From Sulfuriferula sp047300855 (GTDB taxonomy: Bacteria; Pseudomonadota; Gammaproteobacteria; Burkholderiales; Sulfuriferulaceae): a stretch of DNA of 64,000 bases. Under the pieces are notes generated by a model. The model was not told the DNA's origin. It did no database searches and saw only the letters and a program-made list of their open reading frames with translations. Position 1 is the stretch's first letter; each line of letters opens with the position of its first letter. This document shows, in pieces, positions 25,020 to 33,768 of the stretch. Location of the stretch: the NCBI RefSeq assembly GCF_047300855.1, contig NZ_CP170197.1:3286001-3350000 (forward strand), read 5' to 3'. The translations under genes and the position numbers were made by a program.

Positions 25020-26009
25020 ATGATTCCCTTTTCCATCCTTGATCTATCCCCAATCGTTGAAGGCGGCGACGCTGCCCAGTCGTTTCGCAACACGCTTGAT
25101 CTTGCCCGGCACGCAGAGCGCTGGGGTTACCAGCGCTTCTGGCTGGCCGAGCATCATGGCATGCCCGGCATTGCCAGCGCCGCGACCGCTGTCCTGATCG
25201 GGCATGTCGCGGGCGGCACGTCGACCATCCGCGTCGGTGCCGGCGGGATCATGTTGCCCAACCATTCGCCTCTGGTGATCGCCGAACAGTTCGGAACGCT
25301 GGAATCGCTCTACCCGGGACGGATTGACCTGGGTCTCGGACGCGCGCCAGGCTCGGACCAGCTTACCGCACGTGCCTTGCGCCGAAATCTCGCTTCCGAT
25401 GCCGACCAGTTTCCCCGGGACGTCATCGAACTGATGGATTACTTCGCGGCAACGCAACGGCACGCGGTTCGCGCCGTTCCGGGCGCCGGCCTGAATGTTC
25501 CGATATGGATTTTGGGCTCGAGTCTTTTTGGGGCACAACTGGCTGCGAATCTGGGTCTGCCCTACGCATTCGCGTCGCATTTTGCCCCGGCGCAAATGAT
25601 GCAGGCGCTTGCCTTATACCGCGCCACCTTCAGGCCGTCCGCCCGTCTGGAGAAACCGTATGTGATGCTCGGCTTCAACGTGTTTGCGGCAGATTCGGAA
25701 GCGGAGGCGCAATTTCTCGCCACCTCAATGCAGCAAGCATTTGTCAGCCTGCGCAGCGGCCATCCCAAGCGTCTGCCGCCACCCGAGAACGGCTATATGG
25801 ATCGCATCGGTCCCCCCGAACGGGCCCTCCTGGACCAGGTGCTGTCATGCTCGGCAATTGGCTCAAGCGACACAGTAAAGCTTAAGCTGGAAGCATTCAT
25901 CGAACAAACCGGGGCGGATGAATTGATGATCACATCGCAGATTTTCGATCATTCTGCGCGCCTCCGGTCATATGAAATCGTCGCCAATCTCCACGCAGCG
26001 TTGGGGTGA
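25020..26009 (+). CDS. luciferase-like (LLM) flavin-dependent oxidoreductase
   Basis: A 329-residue member of the bacterial luciferase-like monooxygenase family, single-component type (MsnO8/YhbW-like). Diagnostic segments: WLAEHHGMPGIASAAT around residue 43, VGAGGIMLPNHSPLVIAEQF around 75, and RIDLGLGRAPGSD near 101. It would use reduced FMN supplied by another enzyme; the substrate is not inferable. It precedes an alcohol dehydrogenase gene by 359 bases. Confidence 0.85.
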   Translation: MIPFSILDLSPIVEGGDAAQSFRNTLDLARHAERWGYQRFWLAEHHGMPGIASAATAVLIGHVAGGTSTIRVGAGGIMLPNHSPLVIAEQFGTLESLYPGRIDLGLGRAPGSDQLTARALRRNLASDADQFPRDVIELMDYFAATQRHAVRAVPGAGLNVPIWILGSSLFGAQLAANLGLPYAFASHFAPAQMMQALALYRATFRPSARLEKPYVMLGFNVFAADSEAEAQFLATSMQQAFVSLRSGHPKRLPPPENGYMDRIGPPERALLDQVLSCSAIGSSDTVKLKLEAFIEQTGADELMITSQIFDHSARLRSYEIVANLHAALG

Positions 26010-26368
26010 CAACCCGCTCTCATCCTAATGCCCCCGCTTCACGGCCCGCTTTCCCTGGCGCTTGCTTGCGAACCAGCGCTCCAGCACCAGAGACAGGCCG
26101 CCGCCTGGTCAAGCATCGAATAGTAATGCGCTCAAATGCCTTTCATGTTTTTCGGGGAACTATCGCCATCCGCCAAATGCCTCATAGTCAGTAAAGGCAT
26201 GCCGCCCTATTTCAACACCTTCAGTAAGGCGCTTTGCCATTGCTTGTGTTCCCTGACTGGATGGCTGATCGCCGCTCCCAGTCCTGCCCGGTTTCGTGGA
26301 GCCACATCAGTCACTTGATCGGCTCTTTATCGTACCAATGAAATATTGTTGGCCTGGAGAAAATCACC
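26010..26368. other. intergenic region without recognised gene
   Basis: About 360 bases between the LLM oxidoreductase and the alcohol dehydrogenase. Short open frames here have no family resemblance and no ribosome-binding site. The adh promoter presumably lies in the last 60 bases, but no convincing boxes were found. Confidence 0.5.
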
Positions 26369-27415
26369 ATGATTCACAGTAAAGCCTACGCTGCGCTCAG
26401 CGCATCGAGCCCCCTGACCCCTTTCGAAATCCAGCGCCGCAATCCCGGCCCCGAAGACGTACAAATCGACATCCTGTTTTGCGGTGTCTGCCATTCCGAT
26501 CTGCACACCGCCCGCAACGAATGGGCAAACACGCTATACCCCTCCGTACCGGGCCACGAAATCGTCGGCCGGGTGGTCGCCGTAGGAGACAGGGTAACGG
26601 GTTTTAAGGTGGGTGACCTGGCAGGCGTGGGTTGCATGGTCGATAGCTGCGGGCATTGCCATCCCTGTGATGAAGGCGAAGAACAGTATTGCGAAAACGG
26701 TTTCACGGGTACGTATAACGGCCCGGTCTTTGGTGGCGAGAATACTTACGGAGGATATTCCCAGACCATCGTCGTCAAGGAATCATTTGTTCTGCATATC
26801 CATCATGACGAGAAGGATTTGGCGAATGTGGCGCCGCTATTGTGTGCCGGGATTACTACCTACTCGCCGCTGCGGCATTGGAAAGCAGGCCCAGGCAAAA
26901 AGGTCGGAATCGTCGGTCTCGGCGGCCTGGGGCACATGGGTGTCAAAATCGCTCACGCCATGGGCGCCTATGTGGTGCTGTTTACCACTTCTCCCGGCAA
27001 AATCGAGGATGGCAAGCGGCTGGGCGCTGACGAGGTATGCATTTCCTCTGACCCTGCGCAAATGACAGCGCATGCCAACCAGTTCGACTTTATCCTGAAT
27101 ACGGTCGCGGCTCCCCATGATCTGGATGCATTCCTGCAACTCCTCAAACTCGATGGCACCATGACGCTGGTAGGTGCTCCGGCTGCGCCGCATCCGTCTC
27201 CGAATGTTTTCAACCTCATTTTCAAGCGCCGCCAGCTGGCTGGTTCACTCATAGGAGGCATACGCGAAACGCAGGAGATGCTGGACTTTTGTGCCCAACA
27301 TGACATTGTTTCGGATATCGAACTCATCAACATGGACTATATCAATACCGCCTACGAGCGAATGCTCAAGAGCGATGTGAAATATCGTTTCGTCATCAAC
27401 ATGGCGAATTTGTAA
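26369..27415 (+). CDS. zinc-dependent NAD(P) alcohol dehydrogenase (YahK/cinnamyl type)
   Basis: A 348-residue medium-chain dehydrogenase. Catalytic zinc ligands C41 (CGVCHSD) and H63 (PGHEIVG), structural zinc cysteines in SCGHCHPCDEGEEQYC, and a nucleotide-binding fold at GLGGLGHMGVKIA. This set fits the NADPH-preferring aldehyde reductases of the YahK/AdhC/cinnamyl alcohol dehydrogenase group, which detoxify aldehydes. A GGAGA ribosome-binding site precedes the ATG. It is followed 31 bases later by a short β-hydroxyacid dehydrogenase gene, probably in one operon. Confidence 0.88.
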   Translation: MIHSKAYAALSASSPLTPFEIQRRNPGPEDVQIDILFCGVCHSDLHTARNEWANTLYPSVPGHEIVGRVVAVGDRVTGFKVGDLAGVGCMVDSCGHCHPCDEGEEQYCENGFTGTYNGPVFGGENTYGGYSQTIVVKESFVLHIHHDEKDLANVAPLLCAGITTYSPLRHWKAGPGKKVGIVGLGGLGHMGVKIAHAMGAYVVLFTTSPGKIEDGKRLGADEVCISSDPAQMTAHANQFDFILNTVAAPHDLDAFLQLLKLDGTMTLVGAPAAPHPSPNVFNLIFKRRQLAGSLIGGIRETQEMLDFCAQHDIVSDIELINMDYINTAYERMLKSDVKYRFVINMANL

Positions 27416-27446
27416 AAACCACTGAACTGATTTTTGGAGAAGAATG

Positions 27447-28331
27447 ATGAAAACAGGATTTATCGGACTGGGGAAAATGGGCGCAGGCATGGCCTCCCGC
27501 CTGTGTCAGGCAGGATACGAGCTGACCGTCTACAACCGATCTGCAGAACGGCTGCAGCCGCTGATTGCGGCAGGCGCCAGGGCCGCGAAAAATATTGCGG
27601 AAGTTTGCGATGCCGATGTGGTTTTCACCATGCTGGCCAATGATGCCGCGCTGAGTGAAGTGACACTGGGCCCTTCCGGCATTCTGGAGCATCTCAAGCC
27701 CGGCGCCATACACATCTCCTGCAGCACCGTAAGCGTCGCCTTGTCCGCACAGCTTGCCGAGGCGCACCGTGAAAAACAGCAGGGTTTTATTGCGGCGCCT
27801 GTATTCGGCAGGCCGGATGCCGCCGCAGCCGGTAAGCTTTTCATGGTCGCGGCTGGCAAACAGGACCTCATCGCCAGGGTTCAGCCATTGCTGGATATTC
27901 TGGGCCAGCGTACTTTCGTCGTGTCCGATGATCCTGAAAAGGCGAATCTGGTGAAGTTGAGTGGCAATTTCCTGATTGCAACGGTGATCGAGTCGCTGGG
28001 CGAGGCCATGGCGCTGGTGGAAAAAGGCGGCGTAGATCGGCATCAGTATCTTGATCTGCTCACCTCCAGCATATTCAATGTACCTCTGTACAAGAACTAC
28101 GGCGGCATGATTGCCGATCGCCATTTTGAACCTGCCGGGTTTGCCGCTCACCTGGGCCAAAAAGACATGCGACTGGTTCTGGCCGCAGCCGAGGAATTGA
28201 AAGTGCCGCTGCCCTTTGCCAGTATCTTGCGCGATCGTTTTCTGGATTTGGCGGCTCATGGCGGTGATAATCTCGACTGGTCAGCCGTAGGCAGCCTGGC
28301 GGCGAAAGATGCGGCGATCATTTCTGGTTGA
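27447..28331 (+). CDS. 3-hydroxyisobutyrate dehydrogenase-like oxidoreductase
   Basis: A 294-residue β-hydroxyacid dehydrogenase: N-terminal Rossmann fold with FIGLGKMGAGMASRL, substrate-binding strand HISCSTVS, and the catalytic lysine region VKLSGNFLIA near residue 170. The family reduces short aldehyde-acids such as succinic semialdehyde or glyoxylate, or oxidises hydroxyisobutyrate; the exact substrate is open. Two adjacent ATGs occur (27444 and 27447); the second is better spaced from GGAGA. Likely cotranscribed with the alcohol dehydrogenase. Confidence 0.85.
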   Translation: MKTGFIGLGKMGAGMASRLCQAGYELTVYNRSAERLQPLIAAGARAAKNIAEVCDADVVFTMLANDAALSEVTLGPSGILEHLKPGAIHISCSTVSVALSAQLAEAHREKQQGFIAAPVFGRPDAAAAGKLFMVAAGKQDLIARVQPLLDILGQRTFVVSDDPEKANLVKLSGNFLIATVIESLGEAMALVEKGGVDRHQYLDLLTSSIFNVPLYKNYGGMIADRHFEPAGFAAHLGQKDMRLVLAAAEELKVPLPFASILRDRFLDLAAHGGDNLDWSAVGSLAAKDAAIISG

Positions 28332-28413
28332 GTGCGTTGCGGAATTTTTAAGGGATTTTCCCCATGGCGCCAACACTTCGATTGCTTTTTAATATTCGTG
28401 GGAGGTATTTGCG

Positions 28414-28653
28414 GTGCACCAGGTTCTGCAATACCTTAAAAAACACGGCGAGAAACTCGACTCCGAGATCGCCCGTGACACAGGCATCACACTGGCGAAC
28501 GTGCGCCTCTCCATATCAAAACTCACCGCCAGCGGGGAGGTGATCGTGTGCCATTCGATTCGGTTTGAAAAAGGCGAGAAGAGTGAGGCGACACTCTGTC
28601 GGGTGGCGGGATATATTCCGCCTGTAGCCCCTGGAAGAAAACCGAAAGCGTAG
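28414..28653 (+). CDS. small winged-helix DNA-binding protein
   Basis: A 79-residue protein beginning with GTG eight bases after a perfect GGAGG ribosome-binding site. The sequence follows a winged helix-turn-helix: HGEKLDSEIARDTGITLANVR forms the recognition unit, followed by a wing (EVIVCHSIRFEKGEK). Similar FaeA-like regulators are common in betaproteobacteria and of unknown target. The C-terminal GRKPKA tail is basic. Stands alone between a dehydrogenase operon and a DnaJ-like gene. Confidence 0.75.
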   Translation: MHQVLQYLKKHGEKLDSEIARDTGITLANVRLSISKLTASGEVIVCHSIRFEKGEKSEATLCRVAGYIPPVAPGRKPKA

Positions 28654-28880
28654 AACATAACTGTAGTGTGTAACAGACTGTTCACCGCACGGTGCAGCCC
28701 TTGGGGAATGCATCAAATCGGACCGTTACGGTCTGTCAAGCTAACCACAGCATATGTCTGAATTTCAGCCGAAGCAGCCCTGAGCAGTAACAGCCTGGTA
28801 CTTCCGCTATTGGCAGGAAGGCGGACTTGTCACCACTTTATCCTTGAATTTTGGTTCCGAAACGGCCTTAAAATAAACGA

Positions 28881-29792
28881 ATGAATCCTTATGTAGTGTT
28901 GGGCTTAAGAGCGGAAGCGACAAGCAAAGACATCACCGCCGCGTATCGACGCCTGGCGATGCGCTGGCACCCGGATCGGCATAGCGATAACGACAAAGCT
29001 AATGCCGAGGTGCGGTTTAAGGAGATCAACGCGGCGTACATGCTTTTGTCAGATCCTTCCCGCCGCTCGGCGCATGACCAGCCAGCCCCGCGTCAGCGTG
29101 GCCATCGTACTTCCTCGGGCAAACAGCCTCATAGCGCCTCGCGGCCTCCCGCGCCCAAGCGTGGCATCGATATTAAGGTGACTCTAACGGTTCCTTTAGA
29201 TATGGCATTACGCGGTGGGCGGAGTCAAGTTTCATTGCAAAATGGCTCAAGCCAGCAGCACCGTGCAGAGCGAGCGAACAAGTGGCAACCTTGTCCTCAA
29301 TGTGCTGGTAGTGGCATGCTGAGCGCGCGCAGCTTATGTTCGGGCTGCGCGGGTCGCGGATATTTGAAACCCGACAATTATTCGAGTCGCTCAACCAGCA
29401 CCAGCGAAACAACGGTATTTTTGCCCAAGAATTTGATCGACGGCCATGTGATCAAATTACGCGAAATGGGGCACCCTGGCGAGGGCGGCGGCTATAGCGG
29501 CGATTTGTTTGTAAAAATCCGAATCGCCGCGCCCGAAGGCTGGAAAATAAAAGGTGCTGATATCCATGGTTCGATTGTCGTTGCGCGCGCATTGGCCTGG
29601 CAGGGAGTTGAGATCAAAGTACGTCTTCCTCACGGCGTGGAGGCGCGAGTTGAGCTTCGGCCGCAAACGCCATCCGGCGAGATAATGAAGCTCGCCCAGC
29701 AAGGTCTCTACGATCCGGAGGCGCGTAAGCGGGGTGATGTTTATTTGCGCGTGAAACTCGATCGCGCACCACAAGTCACTACGGATATTTGA
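28881..29792 (+). CDS. DnaJ-domain co-chaperone-like protein
   Basis: A 303-residue J-domain protein. The N-terminal J domain (1-65) has the HPD motif (MRWHPDRHSD). A middle segment carries only one zinc-binding pair (CPQCAGSG...CSGCAGRG), half of the normal DnaJ zinc finger. The C-terminal part resembles the DnaJ substrate-binding domain (LIDGHVIKLREMGHPGEGGGYSGDLFVKI). It is shorter than canonical DnaJ and not next to dnaK or grpE, so it is a specialised co-chaperone rather than the housekeeping protein. Confidence 0.82.
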   Translation: MNPYVVLGLRAEATSKDITAAYRRLAMRWHPDRHSDNDKANAEVRFKEINAAYMLLSDPSRRSAHDQPAPRQRGHRTSSGKQPHSASRPPAPKRGIDIKVTLTVPLDMALRGGRSQVSLQNGSSQQHRAERANKWQPCPQCAGSGMLSARSLCSGCAGRGYLKPDNYSSRSTSTSETTVFLPKNLIDGHVIKLREMGHPGEGGGYSGDLFVKIRIAAPEGWKIKGADIHGSIVVARALAWQGVEIKVRLPHGVEARVELRPQTPSGEIMKLAQQGLYDPEARKRGDVYLRVKLDRAPQVTTDI

Positions 29793-30283
29793 CATCCGCG
29801 CTTCATCAAACAGGTTATGACGGGTTCTACGAGCGGGCCGCTGTGAAATTGCGGCATTGCCTGTTTCTTTCCAGTATCTCAATAAGTGAGTTCAACTGGG
29901 ACCTCACGCGCAAATATGCGATGAAGTTCTTGCTTGACTGTCGCCGGCATAATTTGATTTTGCTGTAAGAATTACTGAACGAAGTAGCATGGTAGCTAAT
30001 CTTTGGCCTTTGCTGCCGGTGGAGTAAAGAGCAAGTCATGTCTGCCATGCACTGTACAGCGGTCGTTGGTTAGAAATTCAAGCGGAGTGGCCGCCTCTCA
30101 AATCTACGACCACGTACTTTCGACCCGGAACGGCCCTTCGCAGCTTCTTTCCCAACGACTGGAATTCGGCCAAGGCCGCCGTTGGCAGTCCAACTGAATT
30201 AGGTCTGTTGTGGGCTGGTAAGCAGTCGTTCTGAAACAATTCGCTCGAAGGTCAGCCCCGCAAACTTCGGTAGCTTTGGGCTG
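29793..30283. other. intergenic region without recognised gene
   Basis: About 490 bases between the convergent DnaJ-like and SIR2-like genes. Only short frames without recognisable family are present. Fragments such as TTTGCTGCCGGT (near 30008) recur at 33568, hinting at degenerate repeated sequence, but no clear element could be bounded. No terminator with a T tract seen. Confidence 0.5.
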
Positions 30284-31573
30284 CTATTTCCGTGCGGGCT
30301 TGCCGTACCTCACCGCCACCTCAACCTGCTGCCTAATGGTGTCGCGTAACGCTGCGTTTTCTTTCAGGCAGTTCATCTGATCGAGATTCCAACGCTTCGT
30401 GTTGCAGTAATCAAGCCAATGTGCCGCTCCGCATCGCGCGCGAGTGACGCGTGAATCGTAATCGAACGGGTTTAGACAGTCCGGTAGATCTGAGAGTTGC
30501 GGATCGACGACGTGTACAACCAGCTCATCGCGACGTGCCATCTCGTTCTGAATGCGAAAGTTAACATGTCGATCGCCAAAGCCATAGCCGATGATGGTGA
30601 GTTGATCGACCTGCCGCAGGATGCCATCGAAGATCGCCAGCTTCTCTTCGCCCATCTTTGTCTTAGCGACTCTGCTGTATTTGCGGCCACCGGTTAGGAT
30701 AGCCTTGCTCATGAGGTCCAGCTCGCCGTTCGGACCGGTTATGGCTCGCTCCCTACCCGACGGCATTAGTCTCCCTTGATAGAAATAACCCATACCCTGA
30801 ATTCTGTGAAAATCGCGGATCAATTCGCTCGATGATATCCGCTGAAGAGTTGGATTAAGGATTTCTTCGCTGTCCCGATATTGGTGTTCGGTAAGGCTGC
30901 CATGCAACTTCACGAGATTAATTCCTCGCTGCCCGCGCATGAATCCGGTACTACCGGCGTTGTAGGTCGATCTATCAATACTAGAAAAAGCAACGCAATC
31001 ATGCATTGCCAAATTACTGACCGGGAACACTCGCTGATTCGTGGCTCCATAGGTGATCGGAATACCGAAATCGATCGCAAGGCACTCGAGAAACAGGTCG
31101 TGATTAAGTGAAACAACCCAAGTTTCCCCCTGATCCGACAGAATATTGTCGAGCTTGGAGAACCACTGCGCGTTCTTGGGATATAGCACTTCGTAGGCGA
31201 TAGCCTGATACAGCGACAGAACCGTATGGATCATGTCGTACAGGACTCCGAACACAAAGTGGTATGAATCCCTATCGGACTGGGAGTGGCCGGCGGTAAA
31301 TCGCTCGGTTCTTTCCTGAATTATCGTCAGGAATTCCTCATAGTTTGTGCCCTTGTCCCGCTTGTACTGCAGCAGTAGTGAAAATGCTTCTTCAATCGCC
31401 TTGCTGTTGATTGGTCGATCATTGCCGAATGGCTCTTGGTGTGCCATTGTCGCCGAGAGCTTAGTGGTGTTCGCCTCATTGAACATGCCGAGGAAGACCT
31501 CGGTCATTTCACTGGAGATTGGCATTCCCAGGTCGTACGAAAACCCAGCGCCAAGTAGAAGGGCTATCTTCAT
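30284..31573 (-). CDS. SIR2-like (SIR2_2 superfamily) NAD-binding protein
   Basis: A 429-residue protein of the SIR2-like group. N-terminal NAD-binding loop LLLGAGFSYDLGMP (GAGFS 8-12), the catalytic-type Asn in SLNHD (N157), His in KLHGSL (H224), and IIGYGFGDRHVNFRI in the C-terminal half. Proteins of this group often deplete NAD on phage infection, but the activity here is inferred. No membrane helix. The frame also allows a GTG start eight codons earlier; neither start has a strong ribosome-binding site. It is divergent from the DUF2513 gene and the base composition is poorer in GC than the neighbouring core genes, suggesting acquisition by transfer. Confidence 0.8.
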   Translation of the reverse strand: MKIALLLGAGFSYDLGMPISSEMTEVFLGMFNEANTTKLSATMAHQEPFGNDRPINSKAIEEAFSLLLQYKRDKGTNYEEFLTIIQERTERFTAGHSQSDRDSYHFVFGVLYDMIHTVLSLYQAIAYEVLYPKNAQWFSKLDNILSDQGETWVVSLNHDLFLECLAIDFGIPITYGATNQRVFPVSNLAMHDCVAFSSIDRSTYNAGSTGFMRGQRGINLVKLHGSLTEHQYRDSEEILNPTLQRISSSELIRDFHRIQGMGYFYQGRLMPSGRERAITGPNGELDLMSKAILTGGRKYSRVAKTKMGEEKLAIFDGILRQVDQLTIIGYGFGDRHVNFRIQNEMARRDELVVHVVDPQLSDLPDCLNPFDYDSRVTRARCGAAHWLDYCNTKRWNLDQMNCLKENAALRDTIRQQVEVAVRYGKPARK

Positions 31574-31654
31574 ATTTTTCCGTTTTTTGCTGCCCACTGA
31601 TCAACGTGACATATTGCCTGACAACGCCTCAGCGAGGTTCTCAGACCTTCTTCA

Positions 31655-31680
31655 GATAGCATATGATAAGGAACGCTATC
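31655..31680. promoter_or_regulatory. inverted repeat in the SIR2/DUF2513 divergent promoter region
   Basis: GATAGC (31655-31660) and GCTATC (31675-31680) form a 6-bp dyad with half-sites 20 bp apart (two helical turns), a spacing typical of a dimeric repressor. A TATGAT -10-like box lies inside it (31662-31667). Assignment as an operator is tentative. Confidence 0.3.
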
Positions 31681-31711
31681 GTTCACTCTTAAATATAACA
31701 AAGGACCACTC

Positions 31712-32095
31712 GTGAAGCGCGACCTGGACTTGATTCGTGAAATCCTTCTTGGCATTGAAGCCAACGCTACAGGCAAGGTGGCTCCGGTGCCTGTGCTCGG
31801 CCTCAACTTCGGTATCGAGAAGCACACAACCGAAGAGATTGCCTACCACGTCACAATGTTGATTGATGCTGGCTATGTCAGGGGCAAGCAAAGCGCCTTA
31901 CAAAGCCATCCTCTTGTTGAAGGGCTGACCATGAAAGGTCACGACTACCTGGACGCGATCCGCGACCCTATTATCTGGAACAAGACAAAGGAAGGCGCCA
32001 GGAAGGCAGGCGGCTTTACCTTGGAGCTGCTCGGAGAGTTGGCCAAGGGCCTCGTCAAAACCCAGATCGAAAAACACACCGGGGTGAAGCTGTGA
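31712..32095 (+). CDS. DUF2513 family protein
   Basis: A 127-residue protein that opens with the DUF2513 signature MKRDLDLIREILLGIEA and contains the typical TTEEIAYHVTMLIDAGYV and LTMKGHDYLDAIRD segments, a winged-helix-like arrangement. It starts at GTG after an AAAGGA ribosome-binding site. DUF2513 proteins occur on phages, prophages and genomic islands; their function is unknown. It is divergently transcribed from the SIR2-like gene across 138 bases. Confidence 0.82.
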   Translation: MKRDLDLIREILLGIEANATGKVAPVPVLGLNFGIEKHTTEEIAYHVTMLIDAGYVRGKQSALQSHPLVEGLTMKGHDYLDAIRDPIIWNKTKEGARKAGGFTLELLGELAKGLVKTQIEKHTGVKL

Positions 32096-32535
32096 CTACC
32101 CTACTAACGCACCCAACCCTACCCTCATCACTGCCGGTGCGCCACCATCTGAACAGATCGGAGCACTTGTGCCCGATTGCCTTGTCAACGTCGGCAACCC
32201 GGACGACACCGATCTTTCATTGTATCCGACGTCAGCGGCTGCAATGGCCGACTAGCTGGCTATCACCGCGAAATTCTGAGCAACAGCATTGTGATCAGTA
32301 AGCTGCCATTACTCATGAAATTGTTATCAGGCCGGAACGGGTCGATAGTACGCGGTCGCATATTTGAGAAGCCGCCACCTAGCTTGTATTTCTAATCAAC
32401 GCCCGGTGTGCAACGCATAGCAGACATGATTTACCATAACGCCACCGGCAGCAACGGCCGAGAACCAGATACGTTGCCTGGTAGTGGAACACTGAGCATG
32501 GTAAAAAGTGACGTATTTCCTTCGGAGAATCCGAA
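32096..32535. other. intergenic region without recognised gene
   Basis: About 440 bases between the DUF2513 gene and the HEPN-like gene. No supported coding sequence, tRNA or terminator. Words resembling those at 30008 and 33568 (CTGCCGGT, its complement ACCGGCAG) appear near 32133 and 32442. Confidence 0.45.
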
Positions 32536-33561
32536 TTGAGCGATGAACAGGACGCGGCAAAATCAAAATCCGTCAAATTAGTGATCCCGGAAATCCCGGA
32601 GAACATTAAGCCGATCCTTGAAGCTATCAATGAATTTCAATCGCAACGGTCATGGGTTGTTGCTACTCAGAATATTCCAAACTACGCAGCTCCTTGGCTA
32701 GAAGCGACGAGGGCGTTCGCTGAGTCCATGAAACCCTTTGCTCTCTGGGTGAATGAGCACAACAATGAAATCGCTCGCATTGGCAGTACCTTTCAGACAG
32801 CAAGTGCAAAACTTGGCGCAACGCTTCTGCCAATGATGAAACGGTTCGAGACCGGCTTAGCGAACCTTGCGCCTGTCATTGATGCTGCGTTGAAGGCTTA
32901 CAAAGCACGCCTTGAATCGTATCCCAGTCTTGCTCAGCACTTTGAGCTACTGGCTAAGCATGGATGGTTTCTCAGTCTCTTCTTCGGTTTGAGCGAATTC
33001 GATGAAATAGCCTCAGCTGCTGGGCAGGATATTAAACAGTTAGAAAAACTTTTGGCAGAGGCATATCGAACATCCGTTGAAGAGCATGTAGCAGAAATTG
33101 TTCGTGAGTTTCCTGAGCGAGAGTTCGCAATCAAGCCAGCAGTGGCTGCTCACCTTCGAGGTGAGTATGCATTATCGGTTCCGGTGTTTTTTGCTCAAGC
33201 GGATGGAATTTGCGCATCTACTGTCGGGAAGCATATCTTTACGGGAAAACAGGGAGGCGAACGCCACATCTCTTCTCTGGCAACAGAGGAGATTGCCAAG
33301 CTAAACCTTGAATCAGAAAATGGTTTAATGCTGCTGACATTGCTTGAGATCGCGCTCTGGAGTCCTTTGACAGAACATCAGCCCATTGCATTCAACGATG
33401 CAAGGCGTGAAGAAATGGGCTACTCAGGACTGAACAGACATTGCGTACTTCATGGCGAATCTTTGGACTACGCAACGGAGACAAATAGTCTTAAAGCATT
33501 CTCGCTCCTAAGCTATGTAGCATCACTGCTTGCAAAAAAGAAAGATGGAGCTGAAGGCTGA
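32536..33561 (+). CDS. hypothetical protein with C-terminal HEPN-type Rx4H motif
   Basis: A 341-residue protein of unknown family. The N-terminal 200 residues are predicted helical, with a long amphipathic stretch (residues 60-140) and no membrane segment. The C-terminal 70 residues contain LNRHCVLHGESLDYATETN, in which R301-x4-H306 is the catalytic signature of HEPN ribonucleases, followed by an NSLKAFSLLSYV helix as in small HEPN domains. A TTG start is chosen because a CGGAGA ribosome-binding site sits at the correct distance and no ATG occurs in frame until much later. Function unknown; RNA cleavage in defence is an inference from the motif and the SIR2/DUF2513 neighbourhood. Confidence 0.7.
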   Translation: MSDEQDAAKSKSVKLVIPEIPENIKPILEAINEFQSQRSWVVATQNIPNYAAPWLEATRAFAESMKPFALWVNEHNNEIARIGSTFQTASAKLGATLLPMMKRFETGLANLAPVIDAALKAYKARLESYPSLAQHFELLAKHGWFLSLFFGLSEFDEIASAAGQDIKQLEKLLAEAYRTSVEEHVAEIVREFPEREFAIKPAVAAHLRGEYALSVPVFFAQADGICASTVGKHIFTGKQGGERHISSLATEEIAKLNLESENGLMLLTLLEIALWSPLTEHQPIAFNDARREEMGYSGLNRHCVLHGESLDYATETNSLKAFSLLSYVASLLAKKKDGAEG

Positions 33562-33697
33562 GACAGGTTTGCTGCCGGTAGCAGCCTGATTCAGGCCTAA
33601 ACTCAAACGACTGCTTTGGCCGAAAATCAGACGTTCACTACGACCACGATGACTGACCCCCAGACGCCAAGCGAACCATCAATCCGAGCAACGCTGA

Positions 33698-33720
33698 GTT
33701 CCGATTTGCACAATCGGAAC
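33698..33720. repeat. perfect 9-bp palindrome
   Basis: GTTCCGATT-TGCAC-AATCGGAAC between the HEPN-like gene and hda. As RNA it would form a stable hairpin; no T tract follows. It may be an operator, a recombination half-site or a transcript end. Confidence 0.5.
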
Positions 33721-33768
33721 CGACGGTTTCTATCGGGGCGTTTTCAACACCCGCTTCCGAAGACCTTT

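Noticed and set aside
26136..26318. 60-codon open frame in the gap before the alcohol dehydrogenase.
   Set aside because: No ribosome-binding site, unusual composition and no recognisable domain.
30000..33640. Recurring words (TTTGCTGCCGGT, CTGCCGGT, GGCCGAAAATCAGACGTTC) suggested integron-like cassette recombination sites.
   Set aside because: No consistent core sites of the attC type, no integrase gene, and genes lie in opposite orientations; the matches are too short and degenerate to define an element.
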